Shown here: positions 1 through 8,900 of the stretch, one piece after another | Layout: the number at the start of each line of letters is the position of its first letter | Position numbering within the stretch: the stretch's first letter is position 1 | Source: Chitinophagales bacterium | GTDB taxonomy: Bacteria > Bacteroidota > Bacteroidia > Chitinophagales > Saprospiraceae | Assembly (NCBI GenBank): GCA_017303875.1 | Contig: JAFLBP010000027.1 | Location: 1-64,000, forward strand | Direction of reading: 5' to 3' | Length of the DNA stretch: 64,000 bases | Notes under the pieces: model-generated | Database searches by the model: none | The model's input: only the letters and a program-made list of their open reading frames with translations | What the model was told of the DNA's origin: nothing | Translations under genes and position numbers: made by a program

Positions 1-345
1 CGCGGACGATCATTGTCGTAGCGTGGACGGTCGTTGTTGTAACCGCCGCCGCCTTGCTGACGGTTGTCGTAGCGCGGGCGATCATTGTCGTAGCGTGGGC
101 GGTCGTTGTTGTAACCGCCGCCGCCTTGCTGACGGTTGTCGTAGCGCGGGCGATCATTGTCGTAGCGTGGACGGTCGTTGTTGTAACCGCCGCCGCCTTG
201 CTGACGGTTGTCGTAGCGCGGGCGATCATTGTCGTAGCGCGGGCGATCATTGTCGTAGCGCGGGCGGTCGTAACCACCGCCACCGCCTTGCTGGCGGTTG
301 TCGTAACGCGGGCGATCATTATCGTAACGCGGACGGTCGTTATCA
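1..345. repeat. 72-bp tandem repeat encoding RPRYDN units
   Basis: The motif gccttgctga recurs at 51, 123 and 195, giving an exact 72-base period (24 codons), with a more degenerate copy near 288. It lies inside the minus-strand partial gene and keeps its frame. Copies differ by only a few bases. Confidence 0.85.
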
Positions 346-569
346 TAACGGGGGCGTTCCGGACGATCCTGATTTTCCTCGTCGAATCGTGGGCGAGGGG
401 TGTAGGATAGCGGCTCGCGTTCCTGCCAGCTGCTACTGCGTTCGGGTTGTTGCGTGGGTGAATCGTCGAAGTTTGCTTCGCGTTCAGGAGCGGGTGATTC
501 AGAACGCTCTTTCAGCGGTGCCTCAGAATCTGATTTAAGAATTCGCGGGCGACGTTTTTTCTCTTCCAT
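1..569 (-). CDS. N-terminal part of a protein with RPRYDN repeats (runs off the left edge)
   Basis: An open frame reads leftward from an ATG at 569 to the window edge with no stop (189 codons visible). The first ~70 residues are charged and polar (start MEEKKRRPRILKS). Then comes a low-complexity domain of RPRYDND and RPRYDNRQQGGGGYNND units, rich in Arg, Tyr, Asn, Asp and Gly, which is typical of disordered RNA-binding tails. No folded domain is visible in the window. In Bacteroidota, N-terminal extensions like this often precede a pseudouridine synthase of the RsuA/RluB type, so that is a plausible identity, but it is inference. DEAD-box helicases and other RNA-binding proteins are alternatives. 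The repeat coding is nearly identical at DNA level, suggesting recent expansion. The opposite-strand frames here are shadows of the repeat. Confidence 0.7.
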   Translation of the reverse strand, partial: MEEKKRRPRILKSDSEAPLKERSESPAPEREANFDDSPTQQPERSSSWQEREPLSYTPRPRFDEENQDRPERPRYDNDRPRYDNDRPRYDNRQQGGGGGYDRPRYDNDRPRYDNDRPRYDNRQQGGGGYNNDRPRYDNDRPRYDNRQQGGGGYNNDRPRYDNDRPRYDNRQQGGGGYNNDRPRYDNDRP

Positions 570-690
570 GAAAGGTTGAATTAAGAATAGCGGATGAATG
601 AATGTTTAAGAAAACAGTGTGAAACAATCGAATTTACGGCTTTTGACGGGTACAACGGAAGTTGTCAGAGTTGTTTTATAACAGCAACTC

Positions 691-729
691 AGGGCATGTT
701 TCGCTGGTTCAGTCATTATAACATGCCCT
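691..729 (-). terminator. Candidate hairpin downstream of the PPIase gene
   Basis: A perfect 10-bp inverted repeat (agggcatgtt / aacatgccct) with a 19-base loop sits 27 bases past the PPIase stop on the minus strand. A second short stem (gagttg/caactc) follows at about 667-690. There is no clear U tract, so it could be a processing or Rho-dependent 3' end rather than a classic terminator. The rest of 570-755 shows nothing else. Confidence 0.4.
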
Positions 730-755
730 AAGCCGCATAAAGATACAACAGTTTT

Positions 756-2732
756 TTATTTTTTGACAATACTCTTGAGCACTGTCTCGTCAATTTTTAC
801 CGGATATTTTTTGCGCAGGTCTTCAATCCAGCGGCGCTCCAGAAAATCCTGATAGTCGGCTACGGCATAACCGCGCGCTTCGTTGAGGGTTTTATTGGTG
901 GGCGGCATGATGGATTCAATTTTGTAGAAAGTGGCGGTTTTGGTGCCGGCATCTACTTTGGCATCGGTCATGGCGCCGGCAGCCCAGAGGTTACCGAGTT
1001 CTTTGGCTTTACCTTTTTCGAGCAGTCGATCCATGACACTGACGACCTCTGCTTTTTTGTTCATTTTTTTGAGCACGTCGGCAGCGGGCTTTTTAGCGGC
1101 CAGTTTGCGGAGTTGTTCGAGCACTTTGGGGTCGTCGGTTTTAAGCGTGTAAAGGCTTACTTTAGCGCGTTCATCCCATTTGTACTTGTCAAGCAGCACG
1201 GTTTTGAAATATTCTTCAAGGCCGACAGAGTCGGTGTTGGCGCGGTCGAAAACATTAATTTTGAGGGCTTCAAACATGATAATGCCCTCGTTGTATTCGC
1301 GCATCAGGTTTTTGAACTCCGGGTATTTTTTATCGAGTTGCGACTCTTCAAAACGCATAGCAATTTCATCCGTCCAGGATTTGAACAGTTTTTCAATTAC
1401 TTCGCTGTTGGGTGTGCCGGCGCCGCGCATGCGTTCGCGGCTGGCGCGCGAGCAGTATTCTTCAAAATCAGCAATAGTATAGGTTGTGGCGTCGCCGAAG
1501 CGGGCCAATGTGGTTGCGGGCTTGGCGGGGTCGGGTTTCCACTTGAACGTTACGAAGCCGGAGTCGAGTTTGGCGGCCCAGGCGTCGAGTGCTTTGCGGT
1601 CTTCGCTGTAGTTGCCTTCGCGTTTGATGCGGGCGATCATGCTTTGGCGTGCAATTTCGCTGCGGCTGTCGCGGCGTACGCGATCGGTGAGTGGGCGTTT
1701 GAGCTTGTCGTACTCCATCAAACCGCGGCGGCTGACGCGTTTGATGATGTGGTAACCGATGGAGGTTTCGACGGGTGCTGCGAATCCGCCGTCTTTTTCG
1801 ATACCGAAAGCGGCATCTTCAAAGGCGCGCTGGTAGCGGTTGATGCCGAAAAAGCCGAGATAGCCGCCTTTGTCCTTGGTATTTTTATCTTCGGAGAGCT
1901 TGCACAGCTCATCCCAGTTGGCGCCATTTTTCAGTGCCTGGTACACGCTGTCGGCGCGCATTTGGGCTTCTTTGGCTTTCGCCGGGTTATTTTCTCCTTT
2001 TCTGAAAAGGATATGTCCGACTTCTATTTCTGCACGGGCCGGGCGCAGGCTGTGCACCTTTATAATATGGTAACCGACGTTGGAGCGAATGGGCATACCA
2101 TAAATAGTACCGGGTTTGGTGCTGTAAGCTGCTTTTTCAAGCAGGTAATAACCGTCGGGCATCATGGCGGTGATGAAGCCGATATTACCGCGGTTTTCTT
2201 TGGCGGTTTTATCGTCGGAGCTGTCGACAGCCACCTGTGCAAAGTCGGCGCCGCGTTGTACCATCTGGAGCAGGCGCAGGGCGCGGCCGAAAGCGCGGAG
2301 CGTGTCGGCAGGTTTGGCATTGCGGTCGCAGGCGACAAAGATCTGGCTGATCTCTACGTCCTGTTGCATGCGCTCGAAGGTTTCGCGCACGAGTTTGTCG
2401 GTTACTTCCTTGTCTTCGAGATAGGAGTTGGCCAATTGGCGGCGATAGGATTCAAGTTCACTTTTAGTAGCCGACACTGTGTCGAGGTGGAGTTCGCGGG
2501 CGTTTTGCACTTTGAGTTTGAAACGCACGTAAAGGTCGAGGTAATCGCGGATGGAGGCTTCGGAGAAATCGGCCTTGTCCTGATTAGTTTTCGTATAAAC
2601 GTACTTGAACTCGGAGAGCGGAACGGAAGCGTTACCGACTGTGAACAGAATGGGATCTTGCGGCGACTGCGCTGCTGTGAATAAAGGGAGCAGCAGGAGG
2701 CAGCCGGCGAGCAGGAGCAAATTTTTGCGCAT
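756..2732 (-). CDS. Periplasmic parvulin-type peptidyl-prolyl cis-trans isomerase with two PpiC domains
   Basis: A 658-residue secreted PPIase of the SurA/PpiC class, probably an outer-membrane protein chaperone in the periplasm. The start is placed at the ATG at 2732 because it gives a clean signal peptide (MRKNLLLLAGCLLLL...TAAQ). The longer frame to 2807 would overlap the promoter box at 2805-2812. Two parvulin domains are seen. The first runs from about residue 130 (DVEISQIFVA) to GYHIIKVHS. The second begins AEIEVGHILFRKGENN, continues through GGYLGFFG, and ends GYHIIKR. The C-terminal ~300 residues are helical and charged and are not recognised as a named domain. It is transcribed divergently from uvrA. 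Family assignment is firm; the exact client is unknown. Confidence 0.9.
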   Translation of the reverse strand: MRKNLLLLAGCLLLLPLFTAAQSPQDPILFTVGNASVPLSEFKYVYTKTNQDKADFSEASIRDYLDLYVRFKLKVQNARELHLDTVSATKSELESYRRQLANSYLEDKEVTDKLVRETFERMQQDVEISQIFVACDRNAKPADTLRAFGRALRLLQMVQRGADFAQVAVDSSDDKTAKENRGNIGFITAMMPDGYYLLEKAAYSTKPGTIYGMPIRSNVGYHIIKVHSLRPARAEIEVGHILFRKGENNPAKAKEAQMRADSVYQALKNGANWDELCKLSEDKNTKDKGGYLGFFGINRYQRAFEDAAFGIEKDGGFAAPVETSIGYHIIKRVSRRGLMEYDKLKRPLTDRVRRDSRSEIARQSMIARIKREGNYSEDRKALDAWAAKLDSGFVTFKWKPDPAKPATTLARFGDATTYTIADFEEYCSRASRERMRGAGTPNSEVIEKLFKSWTDEIAMRFEESQLDKKYPEFKNLMREYNEGIIMFEALKINVFDRANTDSVGLEEYFKTVLLDKYKWDERAKVSLYTLKTDDPKVLEQLRKLAAKKPAADVLKKMNKKAEVVSVMDRLLEKGKAKELGNLWAAGAMTDAKVDAGTKTATFYKIESIMPPTNKTLNEARGYAVADYQDFLERRWIEDLRKKYPVKIDETVLKSIVKK

Positions 2733-2804
2733 CGTGGGTTTAGTTAAAAACTTGAAGGTTGCGATCATCGTTGTATGCAACATGGCACTAATTAGAAAAT
2801 CGGG

Positions 2805-2832
2805 CAAAATTAGGCAAGCACCGATAAAACAA
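2805..2832 (-). promoter_or_regulatory. Bacteroidota-type promoter for the PPIase gene
   Basis: On the minus strand TTG (2830-2832), a 17-base spacer, then TAATTTTG (2805-2812) match the Bacteroidota -33/-7 consensus TTG...TAnnTTTG. It predicts a transcript start near 2800 and supports the start codon at 2732 rather than 2807. Confidence 0.65.
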
Positions 2833-2951
2833 GGGTATGGAATGCAATTTTGTTAATTATTAACACAGAAAATCTTTTTCAGGTTGCCTGAGCGGGCCAG
2901 AAAAGTTTGATTCATTGTTTTTAAAACATTTTATTTTTAAAAACAATCCCG

Positions 2952-2959
2952 TAACTTTG
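2952..2959 (+). promoter_or_regulatory. -7 box for uvrA
   Basis: TAACTTTG matches TAnnTTTG and lies 37 bases before the uvrA ATG, inside an AT-rich stretch. No TTG at ideal spacing is seen upstream. Confidence 0.5.
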
Positions 2960-2996
2960 CGGTTTTGGCAGCAATCGCTTTCCGAACTCCTTCCAC

Positions 2997-5843
2997 ATGG
3001 CAAGTCAACCGGTAGAAAATTATCCCATCGATCCGAATCACATTTCGATCAAGGGCGCCCGCACCAACAACCTGCGCAATGTAGATCTGCGCATTCCGAA
3101 GAATAAACTCGTGGTCGTCACGGGGGTGTCCGGTTCGGGGAAATCGTCCATTACCATGGATACGCTCTACGCGGAAGGTCAGCGCCGCTACGTGGAGAGC
3201 CTGTCGAGTTATGCCCGCCAGTTTCTTGGCCGTATGAAAAAGCCGGATGTGGATTATATCCTTGGCATTTGCCCGGCCATTGCCATTGAGCAACGGGTAA
3301 CTACCGGCAATACGCGCTCTACGGTAGGCAGTATGACGGAGGTTTATGATTTTCTGCGCCTGCTTTATGCCCGTATCGGCAAAGTGTACTCGCCAATATC
3401 CGGCGAACAGGTTAAAAAGCATGAGGTTTCCGATGTTGTTGATTATATTAAAAAATTGCCGGAAGGCAGCCGTGGCCTGTTGTTTGTGCCGCTGCATACA
3501 CGGCATCGCGACCGCAGTTTGCAGCAGGAGCTGAATATTTTGCTGCAAAAAGGCTATACCCGCTTGCAATTCGGCGCCGAAACCCTGCGCATTGAAGATT
3601 TGCTCGAAAACCCCGATCCGCGTTTTCAGCTCGATCAGCCTGCCGGCGCTCCTCAGCACGCCGGACTGATGCTGCTTATTGATCGTTTCGTGCTCAGCGC
3701 CGAAATGGAAGAAAGCGAATGGATGCGTTTGGCCGATTCGGTCAATACGGCTTTTTATGAAAGTGAAGGCGACTGCTATGTACAGCTCGCCGACCAGCCC
3801 GACACGGCGCCCGCGCATTTTTCCAACCGCTTCGAACTCGACGGCATGAGCTTCGTGGAGCCAGCGCCACAACTGTTTAATTACAACAATCCGTACGGCG
3901 CCTGCCCGACCTGCGAAGGCTATGGCCGTATTTTGGGCATCGACCCCGATAAGGTAGTGCCGGATAAAAGCAAAAGTGTTTACGATGGCGCCATTGCTCC
4001 CTGGAAAGGCGAAAAATTTGGGGAGGCGCTGGAACATTTGGTGAAAAATGCCCACAAATTCGACTTTCCGCTGCACGAACCTTATGAAAAACTGAATAAA
4101 GCACAGCAAAAGCTGCTCTGGACAGGCAATGCTTACTTTGAAGGTATTCACGCCTTTTTCAAGGAACTCGAAGCAAAAACCTACAAAATTCAGAACCGCG
4201 TGGTGCTGGCCCGCTACCGCGGCCGGACGGTTTGCCATACCTGCGACGGCGGCCGCCTGCGCACGGAGGCGCTTTGTGTGAAAATCGGAAACCGCAATAT
4301 TTCCGAACTGACCAGCGTACCGCTCGATGAGGTGTTTACTTTTTTTCAGCAACTTGAACTGAGCGAATACGATCAGCAGATTGCCAAACGCCTGTTGCTG
4401 GAAATCAACAACCGCCTGCGTTTTATGGTGGAACTGGGCCTTGGGTACCTGACCCTCGATCGCATCTCCAGCACACTCAGCGGCGGCGAAACCCAACGCA
4501 TCCACCTGACCCGTACCCTCGGCAGTAACCTGACGGCTTCCATGTACATCCTCGATGAGCCTTCGGTGGGCCTGCACCCGCGCGATACCGACCGCTTAGT
4601 ACAGGTATTGTACCGTCTGCGCGATCTCGGCAATACGGTTGTGGTGGTGGAGCACGAAGAAGAGGTGATTAAAAATGCCGATTATTTAGTAGATATGGGC
4701 CCGGAGGCTGGCGTACACGGCGGCCATGTGGTATTTGCCGGCCCGTATGTTGATATTGACAAAGCCGCGCCGGAAAGTCTGACGGCGCAGTACATGTCGG
4801 GTAAAATGGAAATCCGGACGCCGGAAACCCGCCGACCTGCACGCGATTTTATTTTGGTAAAAGGCGCCCGCCAGCACAACCTCAAAAATATTCATGTTCA
4901 ATTGCCGCTGCATTGCCTCAATGTGGTGAGCGGCGTGAGCGGATCGGGAAAAACCACTTTGGTGCGTGATATTTTATATCCGGCCTTGCAACAACATTTG
5001 CCCGATGGCAACTCTAAAAATACAGGTTTGTTTGATGGGCTTGAAGGTCCGGTAAAGCGCATCAGCGCCGTGGAGTTTATTAATCAGAGTCCCATTGGCA
5101 AGAGCAGCCGCTCCAATCCGGTGACTTATGTAAAAGCATATGATTACATCCGCGAGTTGTTTTCGGCGCAGCAATTGAGTAAAATTCGGGGTTTTCAGCC
5201 CAAACATTTTAGTTTTAATGTGGAAGCGGGTCGTTGTGAGGCTTGCAAAGGAGAAGGCGAGCAGGTGATTGAAATGCAGTTCCTCGCCGATGTACACCTG
5301 GAATGCGAGGTATGCAAGGGCAAGCGTTTCCGGACGGAAGTGCTGGAGGTGTTGTACAAAGGGAAAAGTATTTTTGAGGTGCTTCAGATGAGTGTAGAAG
5401 AGGCATTGGAGTTTTTTAAAGGGCAAAAAGAAATTACCGATCGATTGCAGCCGCTGTTTGATGTCGGCCTGGGGTATGTGCAGTTGGGGCAGTCGTCGAG
5501 CACCCTCTCCGGGGGCGAGGCGCAGCGTGTTAAACTTGCTTCATTTTTGATACGCGACCACAGTTCGGGGCATATTTTCTTTATTTTTGACGAACCGACG
5601 ACCGGCCTGCATTTTCACGATATTCAAAAACTGCTCAAAGCCATCAATGCACTGGTAGAGCGCGGCCATACGGTTTTGGTGGTGGAGCACAATCTTGAAG
5701 TGATCAAAACGGCCGATTGGGTCATCGACCTGGGGCCGGAAGGCGGCAAATCCGGCGGAAACCTTGTATATCAGGGCGCGCCGGAGGGTTTGGCGAAAGT
5801 TGCGGAAAGCCATACGGGCCGTTTTTTGGCAGAGAAGCTGTAA
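2997..5843 (+). CDS. uvrA: Excinuclease ABC subunit A
   Basis: UvrA, the damage-sensing ATPase of nucleotide excision repair, which loads UvrB at lesions in the cytoplasm. At 948 residues it has the usual length. It contains two ABC modules. Walker A motifs GVSGSGKS (residues 43-50) and GVSGSGKT (about 646-653) are intact, as are signatures LSGGETQR (about 494) and LSGGEAQR (about 837). Zinc-finger cysteines are visible in the first half (CPTC at about 303, CHTC at about 413) and in the second (CEAC at about 747 and CEVC shortly after). The ATG follows a TAnnTTTG box. The gene stands alone, divergent from the PPIase. Nothing looks abnormal. Confidence 0.98.
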   Translation: MASQPVENYPIDPNHISIKGARTNNLRNVDLRIPKNKLVVVTGVSGSGKSSITMDTLYAEGQRRYVESLSSYARQFLGRMKKPDVDYILGICPAIAIEQRVTTGNTRSTVGSMTEVYDFLRLLYARIGKVYSPISGEQVKKHEVSDVVDYIKKLPEGSRGLLFVPLHTRHRDRSLQQELNILLQKGYTRLQFGAETLRIEDLLENPDPRFQLDQPAGAPQHAGLMLLIDRFVLSAEMEESEWMRLADSVNTAFYESEGDCYVQLADQPDTAPAHFSNRFELDGMSFVEPAPQLFNYNNPYGACPTCEGYGRILGIDPDKVVPDKSKSVYDGAIAPWKGEKFGEALEHLVKNAHKFDFPLHEPYEKLNKAQQKLLWTGNAYFEGIHAFFKELEAKTYKIQNRVVLARYRGRTVCHTCDGGRLRTEALCVKIGNRNISELTSVPLDEVFTFFQQLELSEYDQQIAKRLLLEINNRLRFMVELGLGYLTLDRISSTLSGGETQRIHLTRTLGSNLTASMYILDEPSVGLHPRDTDRLVQVLYRLRDLGNTVVVVEHEEEVIKNADYLVDMGPEAGVHGGHVVFAGPYVDIDKAAPESLTAQYMSGKMEIRTPETRRPARDFILVKGARQHNLKNIHVQLPLHCLNVVSGVSGSGKTTLVRDILYPALQQHLPDGNSKNTGLFDGLEGPVKRISAVEFINQSPIGKSSRSNPVTYVKAYDYIRELFSAQQLSKIRGFQPKHFSFNVEAGRCEACKGEGEQVIEMQFLADVHLECEVCKGKRFRTEVLEVLYKGKSIFEVLQMSVEEALEFFKGQKEITDRLQPLFDVGLGYVQLGQSSSTLSGGEAQRVKLASFLIRDHSSGHIFFIFDEPTTGLHFHDIQKLLKAINALVERGHTVLVVEHNLEVIKTADWVIDLGPEGGKSGGNLVYQGAPEGLAKVAESHTGRFLAEKL

Positions 5844-5963
5844 GCGCTTGAATTTCCGGGTAAGTGTATTAGGCGGCAGTTACAGGATAGAAGTGTTGTA
5901 TTTATTGCAACATAAAGCAGCATATTTTAAAAACCGTGTATCTACCGTTCAAATAAGAATTTT

Positions 5964-8900
5964 ATGAAAAAAGTTTACCCTTTCCGGGGCGTGCTGTGTG
6001 CACTGCTCCTCAGTCCTTGTTTGCTCCTTGCACAAGTATCCACACCTTGTGCATCCGACGGGCAAAAGTTTGACCTGGAATATCCGGGTTTGCGGGAGAT
6101 GATTGAAGGCCGTGTGGCGGCATTTTTGGCGGATAAAGCCGAAGGGCAGCAAAAAACGCAAGCCAATTATACCATTCCGGTAGTATTGCATGTCATGCAC
6201 CTGCCGGGTACGGCTTTAGGTACTGCCGAAAATCTGAGCAATGCGCAGGCAGAGGCCGGTTTGGCGGAGTTGAATCGTTTGTTTGCCGGAGATGCCTGCA
6301 ATGGCGAACCGGCGGGTACGCCAAGCAATATTCAGTTTTGTTTGGCAAAACAGGATGCAACAGGTCAGCCAATCAGCGGTATTAATCGTTTTGCGAGTAC
6401 ATTTTCCGATTTTCCATCCGATGCGCCGGTAACGATTGCTCTGCAAATGATTAATGCGGCGCAGTACCGACAGAGCCAGGTGTTGAATATTTTTATCGTG
6501 CGCGGTGTTTGTGATGTTTTGATAAGCGGGCAATGCGTCGGGCCGGGCGTGCTCGGCACCATGCCCACCGGCACCGAAAACGGCAATGAGGGCATCGTGG
6601 TGGCAGCCAATTTGTGGTACGATGCAGTGGCTCCCTGCCAGGGCACCAAAACGGTTGCACACCAGGTGGGGCATTTTCTCAACCTTTTTCACACATACGA
6701 GGGCGGCTGCGACAATACGAACTGCCATTTGCAGGGCGACCGCGTATGCGATACGCCGCCGGAAAATTTCAGCGCGGCCAGCGATTGCACCGTGCGCAAC
6801 ACCTGTGCCACAGATTCCATTGACGATATTAACCACAATCCTTTCCTGACGGATGTACCCGACGCCACGGAGAACTACATGAGCAGTTCGGCGCGTACTT
6901 GTCAGCACCGCTTTACAGCAGGGCAGGTGGAGCGCATGCAGCTTTGCCTCGAAGTGCTGCGCCCGAAATTGAGCAATTCCATTGCCTGTCAGGCGCCTTG
7001 TTTGCCGGTGATTACAGGAAACATGACGCTTCCTGCCGGAAAAATTATTGCAGGCCAGCCCGCGCAGTTTTCCGTTGCATTGGCCAATGCAAGCAGTATC
7101 AGTTGGGCAGTGAACGGACAAATACTTGGCAGTGGCAGCACATTTACCCATAACTTTCCCTGGGCGGGCGAATATGCGGTACAGGTGCAGGCGGGCAATA
7201 CCAATGGCTGTGCCTTTGAAAAAAGCGCAACAGTAAAAGTGTACACAACGAATTGCAATATTAATTTTACCCAAATCATTAGCCTGCCCATTTGTCGGAA
7301 CAGCAGCTATGAGTTGGAGTTAACCCCATCCAATGGCAAATTGTATTATCCCAATGGCAGCCCGGCGAATGGGACTATAGTGGATAGCGATGCGCTTGGT
7401 GTGGGTAATTTTGTATTGAAATATGAAGTGACAGATGGTTTTTGCCTGAATACCAAAGATGTAAATGTCAGTGTAAGCGATACGTATTTCAATGCCAGTA
7501 CTAATGGTTCGGCCAATTGCAACAATCCGCAGCCTTTGTCTGTATTCGTTTCAACCGATGCTTCCTGGGTTAACTGGTATAATGATTTTGGTAATAGCGG
7601 TATGCATATGCAAAGTGGTAGTGTATCCATGCTGAATCTGCCAACCGGAGGATATTACACCTTTGAAGCAGAGGATATAAATGGTACATGTCTTTCACAG
7701 GACTATTTTTCAACGGGAACCAACAGCAATAAGGTTAAAATTCAACGTTGTACAGATTGTGCAGCTGCTTTTGTGCAAATGAAACTCTGTGCAACAAATG
7801 CGGCTCCGGGTTCGTATTTTGAATGGACAAATGGAGTAAAGAAAGCCTATGGACAAGAAGTGGTTATTAACCAAACCGGCTTGTGGAAAGTACGCGCCGT
7901 CAGTCCCGGCGGTTGTGAAAGTTACGATGAATTCAATGTGACCAATCTGGCCTACCTGCGCCCCAACGTGAATGCCGGAACAGATCATTCGCAGGCTTGT
8001 AATGTGGTCAGTCGCCTCGTTGGCTCCACCAATATGGGCGATATTTCGATGATGTGGTCTACCGTAGACGGGCATTTGCTTGATCTGCCGACCTATTACA
8101 ACCCGCGCGTCAATCGCCCCGGCACCTATGTACTGACGGCGACTAACAACATGTCGGGCTGTTCCAATACCGACACCACTAGGGTTTTTCGCTATATTCC
8201 TATCACCACAACTTCCGTGAGTATTTGTGCCGGCGAGAGCTATAATGGCCTGACTGTTTCCGGTATTTACGACGATACAACAGAAGTTGCGCGTTCCTGC
8301 TTTAATATTGATCGGCTGAACCTTACCGTTAAGCCGCCGATTAAGGTGAATATTAATCCGGTAATCTGTACCGGAGACAATTTTGAGGGTTTTACACAAA
8401 GCGGCCAATACACGCAGTTGTTTACTTCGTACGAAGGATGTGATAGTGTGGTTAATATCAATCTGACGGTTTTGGCGCCGGTAGTTAAAACCGTCTCAGT
8501 CAGTATTTGCGCGGGCGAGAGTTTTCTGGGCTATAATCAAACGGGTGTTTATACAGAACTGTATACAGCATCGAGTGGTTGCGACAGCATTTGGGAACTC
8601 AATTTGATAGTAATGCCTCCGCTTTCCAGCAATATTGCCCGGACGATTTGCGCGGGCGAAAGTTTTGAAGGTTACAGCCAAACGGGTGTTTACACCGATC
8701 AGTTCACGGCGGCCAATGGCTGCGACAGCGTTCGGGTGCTGCAACTGACGGTTTTGCCCAATGTTTCGAGCAATATTTCCCAGACCATCTGCGCGGGCGA
8801 AAGTTTTGAAGGCTACAGCCAAACGGGCGTGTACACTGATCAATTTGCTGCCGCCAACGGCTGCGACAGCGTCCGGGTGTTGCAACTGACGGTTTTGCCC

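Noticed and set aside
1..345. CRISPR-like appearance of the 72-bp repeat (also the 66-bp and 141-bp arrays)
   Set aside because: No unique spacers between units; all three keep a coding frame and no cas genes are present.
1113..2684. Long open frame on the plus strand, antisense to the PPIase gene
   Set aside because: It is a shadow: codon-position composition of the real gene keeps the antisense frame open, no known domain is seen, and the minus-strand gene has a signal peptide, parvulin motifs and a promoter.
2937..4577. 546-codon minus-strand frame inside uvrA
   Set aside because: It is antisense to clear UvrA motifs and has no promoter or recognisable domain.
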